The notes below the pieces were generated by a model that had not been told where the DNA came from, did no database searches, and saw only the letters and a list, made by a program, of their open reading frames with translations. Positions 6,745 through 15,110 of a DNA stretch of 38,226 bases are shown here, piece by piece; position 1 is the stretch's first letter, and every line of letters begins with the position of its first letter. The DNA lies in assembly GCA_016195465.1 (NCBI GenBank), contig JACPZO010000119.1, forward strand, positions 1 to 38,226, in the 5' to 3' direction. Source of the DNA: Nitrospirota bacterium (GTDB taxonomy: Bacteria > Nitrospirota > RBG-16-64-22). Position numbers and translations under genes: made by a program.

Positions 6745-7269
6745 ATGCGTTTCCTCGCCACGATTCTGTTGTTCCTGACCATCGGCTTCGTTCACGAGAC
6801 GGTTGCGTACGATTCGGCCGCGTCCGAGAAAAACGCGGTCCAGCCGGCCCCGAACGGGATCTCAATCCCGGCAGGGTACAAGGACTGGCGCGTGATCGCC
6901 ACCGCTCACCGAACCGACAACAACACCCTCCGCGTCATCCTCGGGAACGATCTCGCCGTTGAAGCGGCCCGAAGCGGGAAGACGAATCCCTGGCCGGAGG
7001 GGGCGGTCCTGGCCAAGATTGTGTGGAAGCAGAAGAACGACGAGAACTGGGCGGCCGCCCACGTACCTGCGGCGCTTGCCCACGCCGAGTTCATGATCAA
7101 GGATTCGAAGAAGTACGCCGGGACCGGAGGCTGGGGGTACGCGCGCTGGATCGGGATGGACCAGAAACCGTACGGGAAGGACGCGAACTTCGCGCAGGAG
7201 TGCGTGGGCTGTCACACGCCCGTCAAGTCGATGGACTACGTCTTCACCCGCCCGGCCCCGCTCCCATAA
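6745..7269 (+). CDS. Cytochrome P460-family protein, periplasmic
   Basis: A 174-residue protein with a signal peptide (about 1-21) and an excellent ribosome site (AAGAAGGAGG). The body matches the P460 fold: NGISIPAGYKDWRVIATAHRTDN, then TLRVILGN and the strand LAKIVWKQK. A C-terminal heme site, CVGCH, sits at 153-157. Characterised P460 enzymes oxidise hydroxylamine and carry a lysine cross-linked to the heme; relatives of the cytochrome c'-beta type lack the cross-link and bind nitric oxide. Several lysines lie in plausible positions (K91, K95, K97), but I cannot tell by eye whether the cross-linking one is present. The activity is therefore open between hydroxylamine/NO chemistry and plain electron or gas binding. 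It is flanked by its own promoter and a downstream inverted repeat, so it is probably transcribed alone. Confidence 0.85.
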   Translation: MRFLATILLFLTIGFVHETVAYDSAASEKNAVQPAPNGISIPAGYKDWRVIATAHRTDNNTLRVILGNDLAVEAARSGKTNPWPEGAVLAKIVWKQKNDENWAAAHVPAALAHAEFMIKDSKKYAGTGGWGYARWIGMDQKPYGKDANFAQECVGCHTPVKSMDYVFTRPAPLP

Positions 7270-7279
7270 CCGGAAAGGG

Positions 7280-7357
7280 AGTTCGGAGTTCGTGGTTGGG
7301 AGTTCGTAGCATCAAAAACATATAGACTCCTGGACTACTTACTCCGAACTCCGAACT
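7280..7357. repeat. 13-bp inverted repeat between convergent genes
   Basis: AGTTCGGAGTTCG (7280-7292) is repeated inverted as CGAACTCCGAACT (7345-7357), with 52 bases between. The arms are themselves built of a GAGTTCG-like unit. Lying between the convergent P460 and mazG genes, it could end or stabilise transcripts from both sides, though it has no T-tract. Confidence 0.65.
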
Positions 7358-7364
7358 ACCTCCC

Positions 7365-8147
7365 CTACGCCTTTTTCGCTTCTTCCCACAAGGCGTCCAT
7401 TTCGGCCAGGGTCATCTCGCCCAGGTCCCGCCCGGCTTCGTGGGCTTTCTCCTCGATGTGCCGGAAGCGGCGGATGAACTTGCTGATCGTCTTGCGGAGG
7501 GCGTCCTCGGGGTTCACGCCGATGAACCGGGCGATGTTCACGAGGGAGAAGAAGAGGTCGCCGAGTTCCTCTTCCATCCGTTCCGGGTCCTTGGAAGCCA
7601 GGACCTCGCGGAACTCCCGGAGCTCCTCCTCGACCTTCTCCATGACCTGCTCCGGGTGGTCCCAGTCGAATCCGACGCGCGACGCCTTGTCCTGGAGGCG
7701 CTGGGCCCTGAGGAGCGCGGGAAGCTCGCGGGGGACGCCGTCCAGGGCGGACCGCTTGCCGGGGCCGCCCTTCTCGGCTCTCTTCTGCCTCTCCCAGCGG
7801 TTCAGGACGTCCGCGCTCGTCTTTGCCTCCGCGTCGCCGAACACGTGGGGGTGGCGCTTGACCATTTTGTCCGCGATTCCTCCGATGACGTCGTCGATCG
7901 CAAATCGTCCCTCCTCCGAGGCCAGCTCCGAGAGGAAGACGATCTGGAAGAGGAGGTCGCCCAGCTCCTCGCGGACGAGATGGGGCTTTCCTTCATCCAG
8001 CGCTTCCAGGACTTCGTAAGTCTCTTCGAGAAGGAAAGGCTTGATGCTCTCGGCCGTCTGCTCCCGGTCCCACGGGCATCCGCCGGGGCCGCGAAGCCTC
8101 TTCATGACGGCGACGAGATCGGAGAGTTTCCTGTCGGTGTCGGTCAT
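7365..8147 (-). CDS. mazG: Nucleoside triphosphate pyrophosphohydrolase MazG
   Basis: A full-length MazG of 260 residues (E. coli MazG is about the same). The N-terminal signature LRGPGGCPWDREQT is followed by two tandem all-alpha MazG domains. Each carries the metal-binding EE-box, as VREELGDLLFQIVF and EEELGDLFFSLVNIARF. It hydrolyses NTPs and dNTPs to the monophosphate and pyrophosphate in the cytoplasm, clearing non-canonical nucleotides and, in E. coli, affecting ppGpp levels. The start ATG at 8147 has GGAG a few bases upstream. It is divergent from glnD across a 128-base gap that must hold promoters for both. Confidence 0.95.
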   Translation of the reverse strand: MTDTDRKLSDLVAVMKRLRGPGGCPWDREQTAESIKPFLLEETYEVLEALDEGKPHLVREELGDLLFQIVFLSELASEEGRFAIDDVIGGIADKMVKRHPHVFGDAEAKTSADVLNRWERQKRAEKGGPGKRSALDGVPRELPALLRAQRLQDKASRVGFDWDHPEQVMEKVEEELREFREVLASKDPERMEEELGDLFFSLVNIARFIGVNPEDALRKTISKFIRRFRHIEEKAHEAGRDLGEMTLAEMDALWEEAKKA

Positions 8148-8239
8148 TGCATCTCCTGTCGCCGGGACAATGGGTTCGAAACGACACGATACTACCGAAA
8201 AGTCCCGGTTCCCGGCCAGTTGAAAGACGCTTCCGTTCC

Positions 8240-8269
8240 TTGACTCGCGTTCCGCCGGCTGAATACAAT
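8240..8269 (+). promoter_or_regulatory. glnD promoter placing the transcription start at the ATG
   Basis: TTGACT (8240-8245) and TACAAT (8264-8269) are 18 bases apart. Seven bases past the -10 is 8276, the A of the proposed glnD ATG. No Shine-Dalgarno sequence precedes that ATG (TACAATGGGCACATG), which fits a leaderless transcript. Confidence 0.55.
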
Positions 8270-8275
8270 GGGCAC

Positions 8276-11032
8276 ATGCCTCACCTCAGCCCGGTGCGCG
8301 AACAGGCCGAATCGTATTTCGCCGCCCTCCAGAGCCGGCTGGCCGAGACCTCCTCTGCGGGGACGGCCGGTTCGGGGACGGCCGTCGCCGCCCAGGTCGA
8401 CCGGGGATTGGCCCTCGAGACTCTCAAGGGCTTCTACCAGGAGTCGTGGGCGGGTCTCAAGCTCCGGCACGAGCACGGCGCGTCCGGGCGCGACGTCGTC
8501 TGCGGACACACGGGCCTGATGGACGCCGTTCTCCGGCAGGTCTTCGCTCTGGCCGTGGAGAACCTGCGCGCCCGGGATCTCCCCGTCTCGCTCATCGCCA
8601 CGGGCGGGTACGGCCGCGGCGAGCTGAATCCCTGCTCCGACGTCGACATCCTCTTCGTCTACGACGGGATCCTCTCTCAGCCGATCCGCGATCTCTCCGA
8701 GTGGTCGCTCTACTTTCTCTGGGACATGGGTCTGGCCCTCGGGCACTCCGTCCGGTCGATCGGGGAATCGATTCAGGCGGCACGGGTGGACACGGTGACG
8801 AAGACGTCCTTCCTGGAATCGCGTCCGGTCGCCGGAGACGCGGGCGTGGCCGACCGATTCCGGGCCGCGGTGGCCGCCGAGCTCGTGGCCCGGAAGGCCG
8901 AGGCCTTCATTCGGGAGAAGCTGAACGACGCGCACAAGCGAAGGACGCGCTTCGGCGAATCGGTTTTTCTTCGCGAGCCTCACTTGAAGGAGGGCGAAGG
9001 GGGCCTGCGGGATTATCAAACGGCCCTCTGGATCGCCAAGGTGAAATATCGAGTCGCCACGTTCGAAGGTCTCATCCCCCTGGGCGTTCTCTCCCAGGAG
9101 GAGGCGGACGGATTGGGCCAGTCCCTCGATTTCATCTGGCGCCTGCGGAACGAGCTTCACTATCGGTACGGCCGGCGCAACGACGTCCTCTCCTTCGAGG
9201 TCCAGGAGGCGATCGCCCGATCCTGGGGGTACGCCGACCACGAGGGTTTCACGGCGCTCGAGCGGTTCATGCGCGAATACTACCGCCAGGCCAAGAGGCT
9301 GGCGACGCTCTCGAGGAACGTCATCACCCGTGCGATCCGGAAAGGGGCGCGCCCGTTCGGTCCGCTTTCGGTCCTGCGCCGGCGTCACGCGGGGGACGGG
9401 ATCTATGTCACGTCGCGCAACATTTTCGCTTCCGAACAGGCCAGGGAGGCTTTCGTGGAGCGGCCTGCGCTCGCGCTCCGCCTCTTCGAGGAGTCCCAGC
9501 GGCACGGGCTCCCCGTTTCCGATGTCACGATCGAAGGATTGACGGCGCTCCTCCCCCGCATTCCGTCCGAGGCTTGGAGCGGGGGAGAGGCGGCGGAGCG
9601 GTTCCGGGCGATCCTCTCCGCCCCGCGGGGCGTGGCGGACACGCTGAATCTCATGCACGAGTGCGGCGTCCTGGACCGGATCCTGCCGGAGTTCGCCGCG
9701 CTCCGGTGCCTCGTCCAGCACAACCCCTACCACACGTACACGGTCGATACGCACACGCTCATCGCCGTCCGCAATCTTGAGCAGCTTCGGGGGACGGTCC
9801 AGGCGTCGCGCCAGCCTCTCGCGCAGGCGCTCTCCCAGATCCAGTCTCCGGGTCTCCTGTTCCTTGCGACGCTTCTCCACGATTCCGGCAAGTCTTTCGG
9901 CGCGGAGCGGATGCACCTCGCGCTGGATCTGCTTCCCGGCGTGGCGGGCCGGCTGGGTCTTACGGCGGACGAAACCCAGCGGCTCCACTTCCTGGTCGCG
10001 GAGCACCAGACGATGTCGCAGATCGCCCAGCGCCGCGAGTTGTCGGACCCGCGGGTCGTCGCCGACTTCGCCGGCCGCGTGGGGGACATCGAGAACCTCC
10101 GGATGCTCTACCTCCTGACGTACGCCGACATCTCGGCCGTCGGCCCGGACGTCTGGTCCGACTGGAAGGGGGCGCTCCTCCGGGAGTTGGCCGATCGGAC
10201 GCGCGAAGTGCTCGAGCGGCGGCGGGTCGCGGTCCCGGAGCGGGCCGAGCAGATCTCCGAGGCGCGCGACGCGATACGGACGCTGGCGCGCGGGGTCCAT
10301 CCCGAGGACGTCGTGGAATCGTTCCTCTCAATGGCGCCGGACACCTATCTTCTCATGACTCCGCCCGAGCGCGCGCTGGAGCACTTGGAACTTCGCCGCC
10401 GCCTTCCCGAGGAGAAGCTGATCATCGCGCATCGCCACATGCCCGAGATGGGCGTCACGGATCTGACCGTTTGCATGTACGACGCCTTCGGGATCTTCTC
10501 GAAGACGTGCGGGACGCTCGCCGCCCACAACATGAACATCGTCGGGGCGAGGATCGTGACGATGGCGGACGGCGTGGTCCTGGACTCCCTCCAGGTGACG
10601 GACCCCGCCGGACGGATCGTCCGGGACGAGACGATCTGGGAGGGGGTCGAGCGATCCCTCGGGGAGATCCTGACGGGCGTCCGCCGCGTGGAGGCGCTCT
10701 GGTCGAAGAGCTCGATCCGGCTTCGCAAGAAGGATCTCACGATCGGCGGGGTCATGACGAAGATCGTCGTGGACAACGACCTTTCGGACCGCCACACGGT
10801 CGTTGAGGTGTACGCCCACGACCGGATCGGCATCCTGTACCGGATCACCAAGGCCCTGTACGAGCTCGGTCTCTCGGTGGCCAACGCCAAGATCTCCACG
10901 GAGCTGACCCAGGTGATCGACGTGTTCTACGTGACCGACCTGCTCCGGCACAAGATCACGAGCGTCGACCGGATCAAGAAGATCGAGGAAACTTTGCTGG
11001 CGGCCGTCGCCGAGCCGGGACCGAAGGGGTGA
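8276..11032 (+). CDS. glnD: [Protein-PII] uridylyltransferase / uridylyl-removing enzyme GlnD
   Basis: A 918-residue protein with the full GlnD architecture. The nucleotidyltransferase motif GGYGRGELNPCSDVDILF spans about 110-127, followed by the GlnD linker (LKEGEGGLRDYQTALWIAKV). An HD phosphohydrolase domain contains HTLIAVRN and LLHDSGKS near residue 535. Two C-terminal ACT domains begin near 725 (LTVCMYDAFGIFSKT) and 840 (VEVYAHDRIGILYRIT). It uridylylates and deuridylylates PII proteins in response to glutamine and so controls nitrogen assimilation; ACT domains sense glutamine. The ORF track starts at 8147, but the first 43 residues have no family resemblance, and the promoter points to ATG 8276. 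No PII or glutamine synthetase gene is nearby. Confidence 0.95.
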   Translation: MPHLSPVREQAESYFAALQSRLAETSSAGTAGSGTAVAAQVDRGLALETLKGFYQESWAGLKLRHEHGASGRDVVCGHTGLMDAVLRQVFALAVENLRARDLPVSLIATGGYGRGELNPCSDVDILFVYDGILSQPIRDLSEWSLYFLWDMGLALGHSVRSIGESIQAARVDTVTKTSFLESRPVAGDAGVADRFRAAVAAELVARKAEAFIREKLNDAHKRRTRFGESVFLREPHLKEGEGGLRDYQTALWIAKVKYRVATFEGLIPLGVLSQEEADGLGQSLDFIWRLRNELHYRYGRRNDVLSFEVQEAIARSWGYADHEGFTALERFMREYYRQAKRLATLSRNVITRAIRKGARPFGPLSVLRRRHAGDGIYVTSRNIFASEQAREAFVERPALALRLFEESQRHGLPVSDVTIEGLTALLPRIPSEAWSGGEAAERFRAILSAPRGVADTLNLMHECGVLDRILPEFAALRCLVQHNPYHTYTVDTHTLIAVRNLEQLRGTVQASRQPLAQALSQIQSPGLLFLATLLHDSGKSFGAERMHLALDLLPGVAGRLGLTADETQRLHFLVAEHQTMSQIAQRRELSDPRVVADFAGRVGDIENLRMLYLLTYADISAVGPDVWSDWKGALLRELADRTREVLERRRVAVPERAEQISEARDAIRTLARGVHPEDVVESFLSMAPDTYLLMTPPERALEHLELRRRLPEEKLIIAHRHMPEMGVTDLTVCMYDAFGIFSKTCGTLAAHNMNIVGARIVTMADGVVLDSLQVTDPAGRIVRDETIWEGVERSLGEILTGVRRVEALWSKSSIRLRKKDLTIGGVMTKIVVDNDLSDRHTVVEVYAHDRIGILYRITKALYELGLSVANAKISTELTQVIDVFYVTDLLRHKITSVDRIKKIEETLLAAVAEPGPKG

Positions 11033-11040
11033 CGAGGACG

Positions 11041-11098
11041 GTGAATGGGTGAATCGGTGAATCGGAAAAAACCTCCTTCCCTATTTACCGATTCACCC
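11041..11098. repeat. GTGAATCG-type tract folding into a hairpin upstream of tamB
   Basis: Three GTGAAT(G/C)G units are followed by an inverted copy, so that GGGTGAATCGG (11047-11057) pairs with CCGATTCACCC (11088-11098). It fills the gap between glnD and tamB. It uses the same octamer as the tracts at 15001-15110 and 17862-18013. Confidence 0.75.
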
Positions 11099-11116
11099 TC
11101 TTGCCGTCCCTAGCTG

Positions 11117-14100
11117 ATGCGTTTCCGGCTCCGCACCCTCTGCTTCGCCTCCCTTGCGCTTCTTCTCGCCGGGGCGCTCCTTCTTTCCTGGCGGCTCTCG
11201 GCCGCCGTCCAGCCCTTCGTCATCGCCGGGATCGAGAAGGCGTTCGGTGCGTCGGCCGGCGCCTCCCGGGTCTCCCTCGGGGTTTTTCCTCCCGCCCTCG
11301 TCATCGAAGATTTGGCCGTCCCGCCGCACATGTCCGTCTCGCGGGTCCGGTTCAACGTCTCTCCCGCTTCCGTCGTCGCGGGGGAACTGGTCCTTACGGT
11401 CGACATCGAGAAGCCCGCCCTTCGCGGAAGCCGGAGCAAGGAAGGCGTTCTTTCCTGGCAGGGAGTCCAGGACCGGTTTCTTTCGTACCTTCGCGTCCCT
11501 CCCCCGATCCCGATGCGCGTGGCGAAGGTTTCGATTCGCGCGGCCCGGGCGGATCTCCTCGACGAGTGGACCGGCGCCCGCGTCCGAATCGACGGGCTGG
11601 CCTCATCGATCGGCCTGGGCCAGGGGGGCAATGCCGATGAGGCGTCGTTGACGGCCGAATCTCAGTCCTTTCGAGTCGACTTCTCCGACGGCCGAACGAT
11701 TTCGGGCAGGGGCGAGACGGCCCTGCGAGTCAGCGGCCGGGAGGTCGTCATCAAAAAGGCATCGGCCGTCGTGGACGGGATGGACGTCTTGGCCGGCGGG
11801 ACGGTCTCTCTCTCGCCCGAAGGGGCGGTTGACATTGCGGGCCGGGCCCGGGGACCGATCGAGAAGGCCCTCGTCCTGGCCGGCCGGAGGGAGGATGGAG
11901 GCGGCCTTTTCGAACTGGAAGGAAAAATCACGGGAACCGTCGAGGCGCCGCTCGGGCGGGGCAGGCTCACGGTGACGGAGGGAAGGATCGGGCCGGTCCG
12001 GGTTGAGCGGTTTTCGGGCGAGATTTTGGCAAGCCGGAAGGGCCTTTCGGTCGGGCGGGGAGAGGCGGCCCTTTTCGGGGGGCGGGCGAGGGGAACGGCC
12101 GAGGTGGCGTGGCCGGACGGCCGGGTCAGATACGCGGCCGAGGCCGCCTTCGAGTCCCTTCGAACGGAACAGATCGGTGCTTTGGTCCGCCGTCTGCGAA
12201 GCGGTGCTCCGGTCGTTCCCGGAACGGTCAGCGGCCGAGTCGACCTCAAGGGTGGCGGGGGCGAACCGTGGCTGAGCGAGGGATCGGCGGACGTGGAGTT
12301 CCTCGGTGAAAAGGGATCGACCCTGTTTCCGCGGACGCCGGCCGTGAGGAAGGCGCGCGTGGCCGTGCGCCTTCCACGGGAGGGCGCGGGGAGCGTTTCC
12401 GCCGAAGCGGAGACGGAGGGCGGCCGGATCGACGTGAAGGGACAGGTCGCGCGGTCGGGCGAGATCGACCTTCTCGGGTCCGCGGCCGTCGATGACGTCG
12501 GTCCCTGGTTCGCCGGATTCGCCCCTCGACCGGCGGCGGGGCCCGCTCGAGCGGAAATGAAGCTTGGCGGCCACATCGACAGCCCTTCGCTTTCGATGGC
12601 CGTCAAGGCCGGGCCGGGCCGATATGCCTCCGTCCCTGTGTCATCCGTGGAAGGGCGAATCGGGTGGGAGGAAGGAAGGCTTACATTCGACGACGTGACG
12701 GCCCTGATGCCCTCCCGTCGGCCGGGAGGGGGTGATGGACGGTTCGATCTCAAGGGTTCGATCCTGGGAATCCGACCGGGGGAATCCGGCCCCGCGCCGG
12801 TCCGTTTCGACCTCCTGTTGACCGTGGCCCAAGGGGACCCCCGGAGCGTCACGTCCATGTTCCACCGAGACCTGCCGATCGAATTGACCGCGGACGGATC
12901 GTTCCGCCTGACCGGAACGCCATCGGCCCTTTCGGGGCGGGGGACGCTTCGATCCGGACCGGGAGAAGCTTACGGTCAGACGTTCAGCGCGGCCCAAGCC
13001 GTCTTTTCCCTGACCAACCGGGATATCCGCTTCGACCGGGCGACCGCGCGGCTGAATGGCGGTCAGGCGGAGGGAAGCGGGTGGATCGGGTTCGACGGGT
13101 CATACGAAGCCGATCTCAAGTTTGCGTCTCTTCCCGTATCCAAGATTTCTCTTTTAAGGGGCGTCGAACCGGCCGGCGCGCGGATGGAGGGTGCGCTCGG
13201 GGGGTGGATCCGAGGGAAGGGGACGTTCGCGGACCCCGGAATCGACGCCGAGATCGTTTCTTCGGGCCTTCGTCTGGGGGGCCGTGCCGTCGGGCCGCTC
13301 CGGGCGCGCCTCTCGACCGAGGGGCGTTCCGTTGTCCTGAGTGCCGATCTGGCCGAGCCCTCCATCCGCGCGGAGGCATCGCTCTCCCTGCGGGCTCCCC
13401 GCAACTTTCGGGCGCGGGCGGCATTGGAGAACGTCCAGCCGCTCGCCTATCTTGGGCCGGGGTGGCAGGAGAAGGGAGTCGTGAGGCTTTCGGGAGCGGT
13501 AGAGGCCCAGGGAGACCTCGACGATCCGCGGCTTCTCCGGGGCGAAGTCCGCCTGCACGACGTGGAAGCCTCGAGCGGAGATTTCCGGGCCGCCAACCAG
13601 GGGAACGTCGTCTTCTCCATCCGGGAAAGGACCGTTACGGCCGCTCAGGCGGCGTTCGTCGGCCCTTCCACGTCGTTCAAAGTGAGAGGAAGGTGGGAGG
13701 TACGGGGGGCGGTCGACCTCGGCCTGGAGGGACACGCCGACCTTCGTCTCCTCAAGGTTTTGACGTCCGAGGTCGAGGACGCGTCCGGCGCGGCGTCGTT
13801 TTCCGCGAGCCTCTCCGGAGAGACGTCGTCGCCGGCCGTTCGGGGGTCGATCCGGGGAGCGGGCGGATCGCTCCGCCTCAAGTCGATCGCCCAGCGGGTC
13901 TCGTCTCTCGGAGGCGAGATCCATTTCGCCCCCGGGCGCGTCTTGATCGAGGGTGTGAAGGGAGAGGTGGGCGGAGGGTCCGTTGCGATCGACGGGAGCA
14001 TCTCGTTGGCGGGCCTGAAGCCCGCGTCGTTCGCCGTCGTGGCGCGCGCGCGGGGCGTTACGATCCGCCCGTGGGGCGAGGCGGCCGTGAAGTCGAACGC

Positions 14101-14989
14101 CGATCTCGTTCTGGGAGGGGCGGCGGCGCGCCCTCTTCTTTCCGGAGAGGTCCGGCTGGTCTCCGGGCGGTACCGGGAGCGGTTCGACTGGAAGACGAAA
14201 CTGGCCGACCTGCGGCGGCGGGTCGACCGGCCGAGGACGGAAGCGGGATGGCTCGGAAAGGCCGACCTGGCGGTCCGCGTCGTGGGGCGAGAAAATCTCT
14301 GGATCGACAACAACGTTCTGCGCGCGCCGGTCACCGTCGACCTGGGGCTCGGCGGAACGGCGGCCCGCCCCGGCCTCGTGGGACGCGTCGAGGCCCGCGA
14401 GGGGACCATCCTCTTCCGGTCCCGGGAATTCAAGATATTGAACGCGGCCGTGGAGTTCGTGGACCCGCGGCGGATCCAGCCGGTGATGGATGTCCGCGCG
14501 GAGGCGAGGATCCAGTCGTACGTCGTCGAGATGTCTCTCATGGGGACCTTGGACCGGTTCTCGCTCGCGCTCAATTCGAGCCCCCCGCTGTCCGAGTTCG
14601 ACATTCTGTCCCTCCTGACGGTGGGGCAGGTCCCGAAGACCCTCGCGGGACGGGAGACGGGAGTGGCCACGGGGGAGGCCGTTTCGTTCCTGACGGGGCG
14701 CCTGCAGGACGTGGTCGAGGAGCGCGTCCGCCGGATCGCGGGGATCGACCGTTTCCAGATCGATCCGTACGCGACGACGTCGAGCCTCGCGGGGGCGCCG
14801 CGCGTGACCGTCGGGAAGCGCCTGCTGGGCGACCGGCTGTACGTGACGTACTCCGCGTCGATCGGGACGAGCGAGGAGCAGATCATCCAGCTCGAGTACC
14901 GGCTGACGGACCAGATCTACCTCGTGGGGGAGCGCGACGAAACGGGCCAGGTCGGAGGCGATGTCCGGTTTCGGTTCCGGTTCAAATGA
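11117..14989 (+). CDS. tamB: TamB-type inter-membrane lipid/protein transport protein
   Basis: A 1290-residue AsmA-like protein. It has one N-terminal membrane helix (LCFASLALLLAGALLLSW, about 8-25) and a long repetitive beta-rich body full of G-(D/S)-hydrophobic strands. The C-terminal TamB (DUF490) domain is clear from residue 1080: ILFRSREFKILNAAVEFVDP, then LNSSPPLSEFDILSLLTVG, a helix, and the final strands GDRLYVTYSASIG and YRLTDQIYLVGERDE. TamB bridges the inner membrane to an Omp85 partner and is implicated in outer-membrane protein assembly and phospholipid transport. The Omp85 gene lies immediately downstream, as in tamAB operons. The ATG at 11117 lacks an obvious ribosome site, so the exact start is less sure than the gene. 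Confidence 0.92.
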   Translation: MRFRLRTLCFASLALLLAGALLLSWRLSAAVQPFVIAGIEKAFGASAGASRVSLGVFPPALVIEDLAVPPHMSVSRVRFNVSPASVVAGELVLTVDIEKPALRGSRSKEGVLSWQGVQDRFLSYLRVPPPIPMRVAKVSIRAARADLLDEWTGARVRIDGLASSIGLGQGGNADEASLTAESQSFRVDFSDGRTISGRGETALRVSGREVVIKKASAVVDGMDVLAGGTVSLSPEGAVDIAGRARGPIEKALVLAGRREDGGGLFELEGKITGTVEAPLGRGRLTVTEGRIGPVRVERFSGEILASRKGLSVGRGEAALFGGRARGTAEVAWPDGRVRYAAEAAFESLRTEQIGALVRRLRSGAPVVPGTVSGRVDLKGGGGEPWLSEGSADVEFLGEKGSTLFPRTPAVRKARVAVRLPREGAGSVSAEAETEGGRIDVKGQVARSGEIDLLGSAAVDDVGPWFAGFAPRPAAGPARAEMKLGGHIDSPSLSMAVKAGPGRYASVPVSSVEGRIGWEEGRLTFDDVTALMPSRRPGGGDGRFDLKGSILGIRPGESGPAPVRFDLLLTVAQGDPRSVTSMFHRDLPIELTADGSFRLTGTPSALSGRGTLRSGPGEAYGQTFSAAQAVFSLTNRDIRFDRATARLNGGQAEGSGWIGFDGSYEADLKFASLPVSKISLLRGVEPAGARMEGALGGWIRGKGTFADPGIDAEIVSSGLRLGGRAVGPLRARLSTEGRSVVLSADLAEPSIRAEASLSLRAPRNFRARAALENVQPLAYLGPGWQEKGVVRLSGAVEAQGDLDDPRLLRGEVRLHDVEASSGDFRAANQGNVVFSIRERTVTAAQAAFVGPSTSFKVRGRWEVRGAVDLGLEGHADLRLLKVLTSEVEDASGAASFSASLSGETSSPAVRGSIRGAGGSLRLKSIAQRVSSLGGEIHFAPGRVLIEGVKGEVGGGSVAIDGSISLAGLKPASFAVVARARGVTIRPWGEAAVKSNADLVLGGAAARPLLSGEVRLVSGRYRERFDWKTKLADLRRRVDRPRTEAGWLGKADLAVRVVGRENLWIDNNVLRAPVTVDLGLGGTAARPGLVGRVEAREGTILFRSREFKILNAAVEFVDPRRIQPVMDVRAEARIQSYVVEMSLMGTLDRFSLALNSSPPLSEFDILSLLTVGQVPKTLAGRETGVATGEAVSFLTGRLQDVVEERVRRIAGIDRFQIDPYATTSSLAGAPRVTVGKRLLGDRLYVTYSASIGTSEEQIIQLEYRLTDQIYLVGERDETGQVGGDVRFRFRFK

Positions 14990-15000
14990 ACGGAAATTCG

Positions 15001-15110
15001 GTGAATAGGTGAATAGGTGAATGGGTGAGGAATCCCCCCGTTCCCCCCTTTTTCAAAGGGGGGGCAGGGGGGATTGGGTGAATCGGTGAATGGGTGAATC
15101 GGTGAATCGG
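15001..15110. repeat. GTGAATAG/GTGAATCG tract interrupted by a C/G palindrome
   Basis: Octamers GTGAATAG, GTGAATAG, GTGAATGG lead into a palindrome at 15031-15075 (AATCCCCCC...CCCCCTTTTTCAAAGGGGG...GGGGGGATT). After it the octamers resume (GTGAATCG, GTGAATGG, GTGAATCG, GTGAATCG). It separates tamB from the Omp85 gene, and its last units run into the first codons of that ORF. It looks as if a palindromic element inserted into an octamer array. Confidence 0.85.

Noticed and set aside
8192-10300. 702-residue minus-strand ORF
   Set aside because: Antisense shadow of glnD caused by high GC; the plus strand carries all GlnD motifs.
13081-15012. 643-residue plus-strand ORF in another frame of tamB
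   Set aside because: Arginine- and glycine-rich out-of-frame shadow; the tamB frame continues through with a conserved C-terminal domain.
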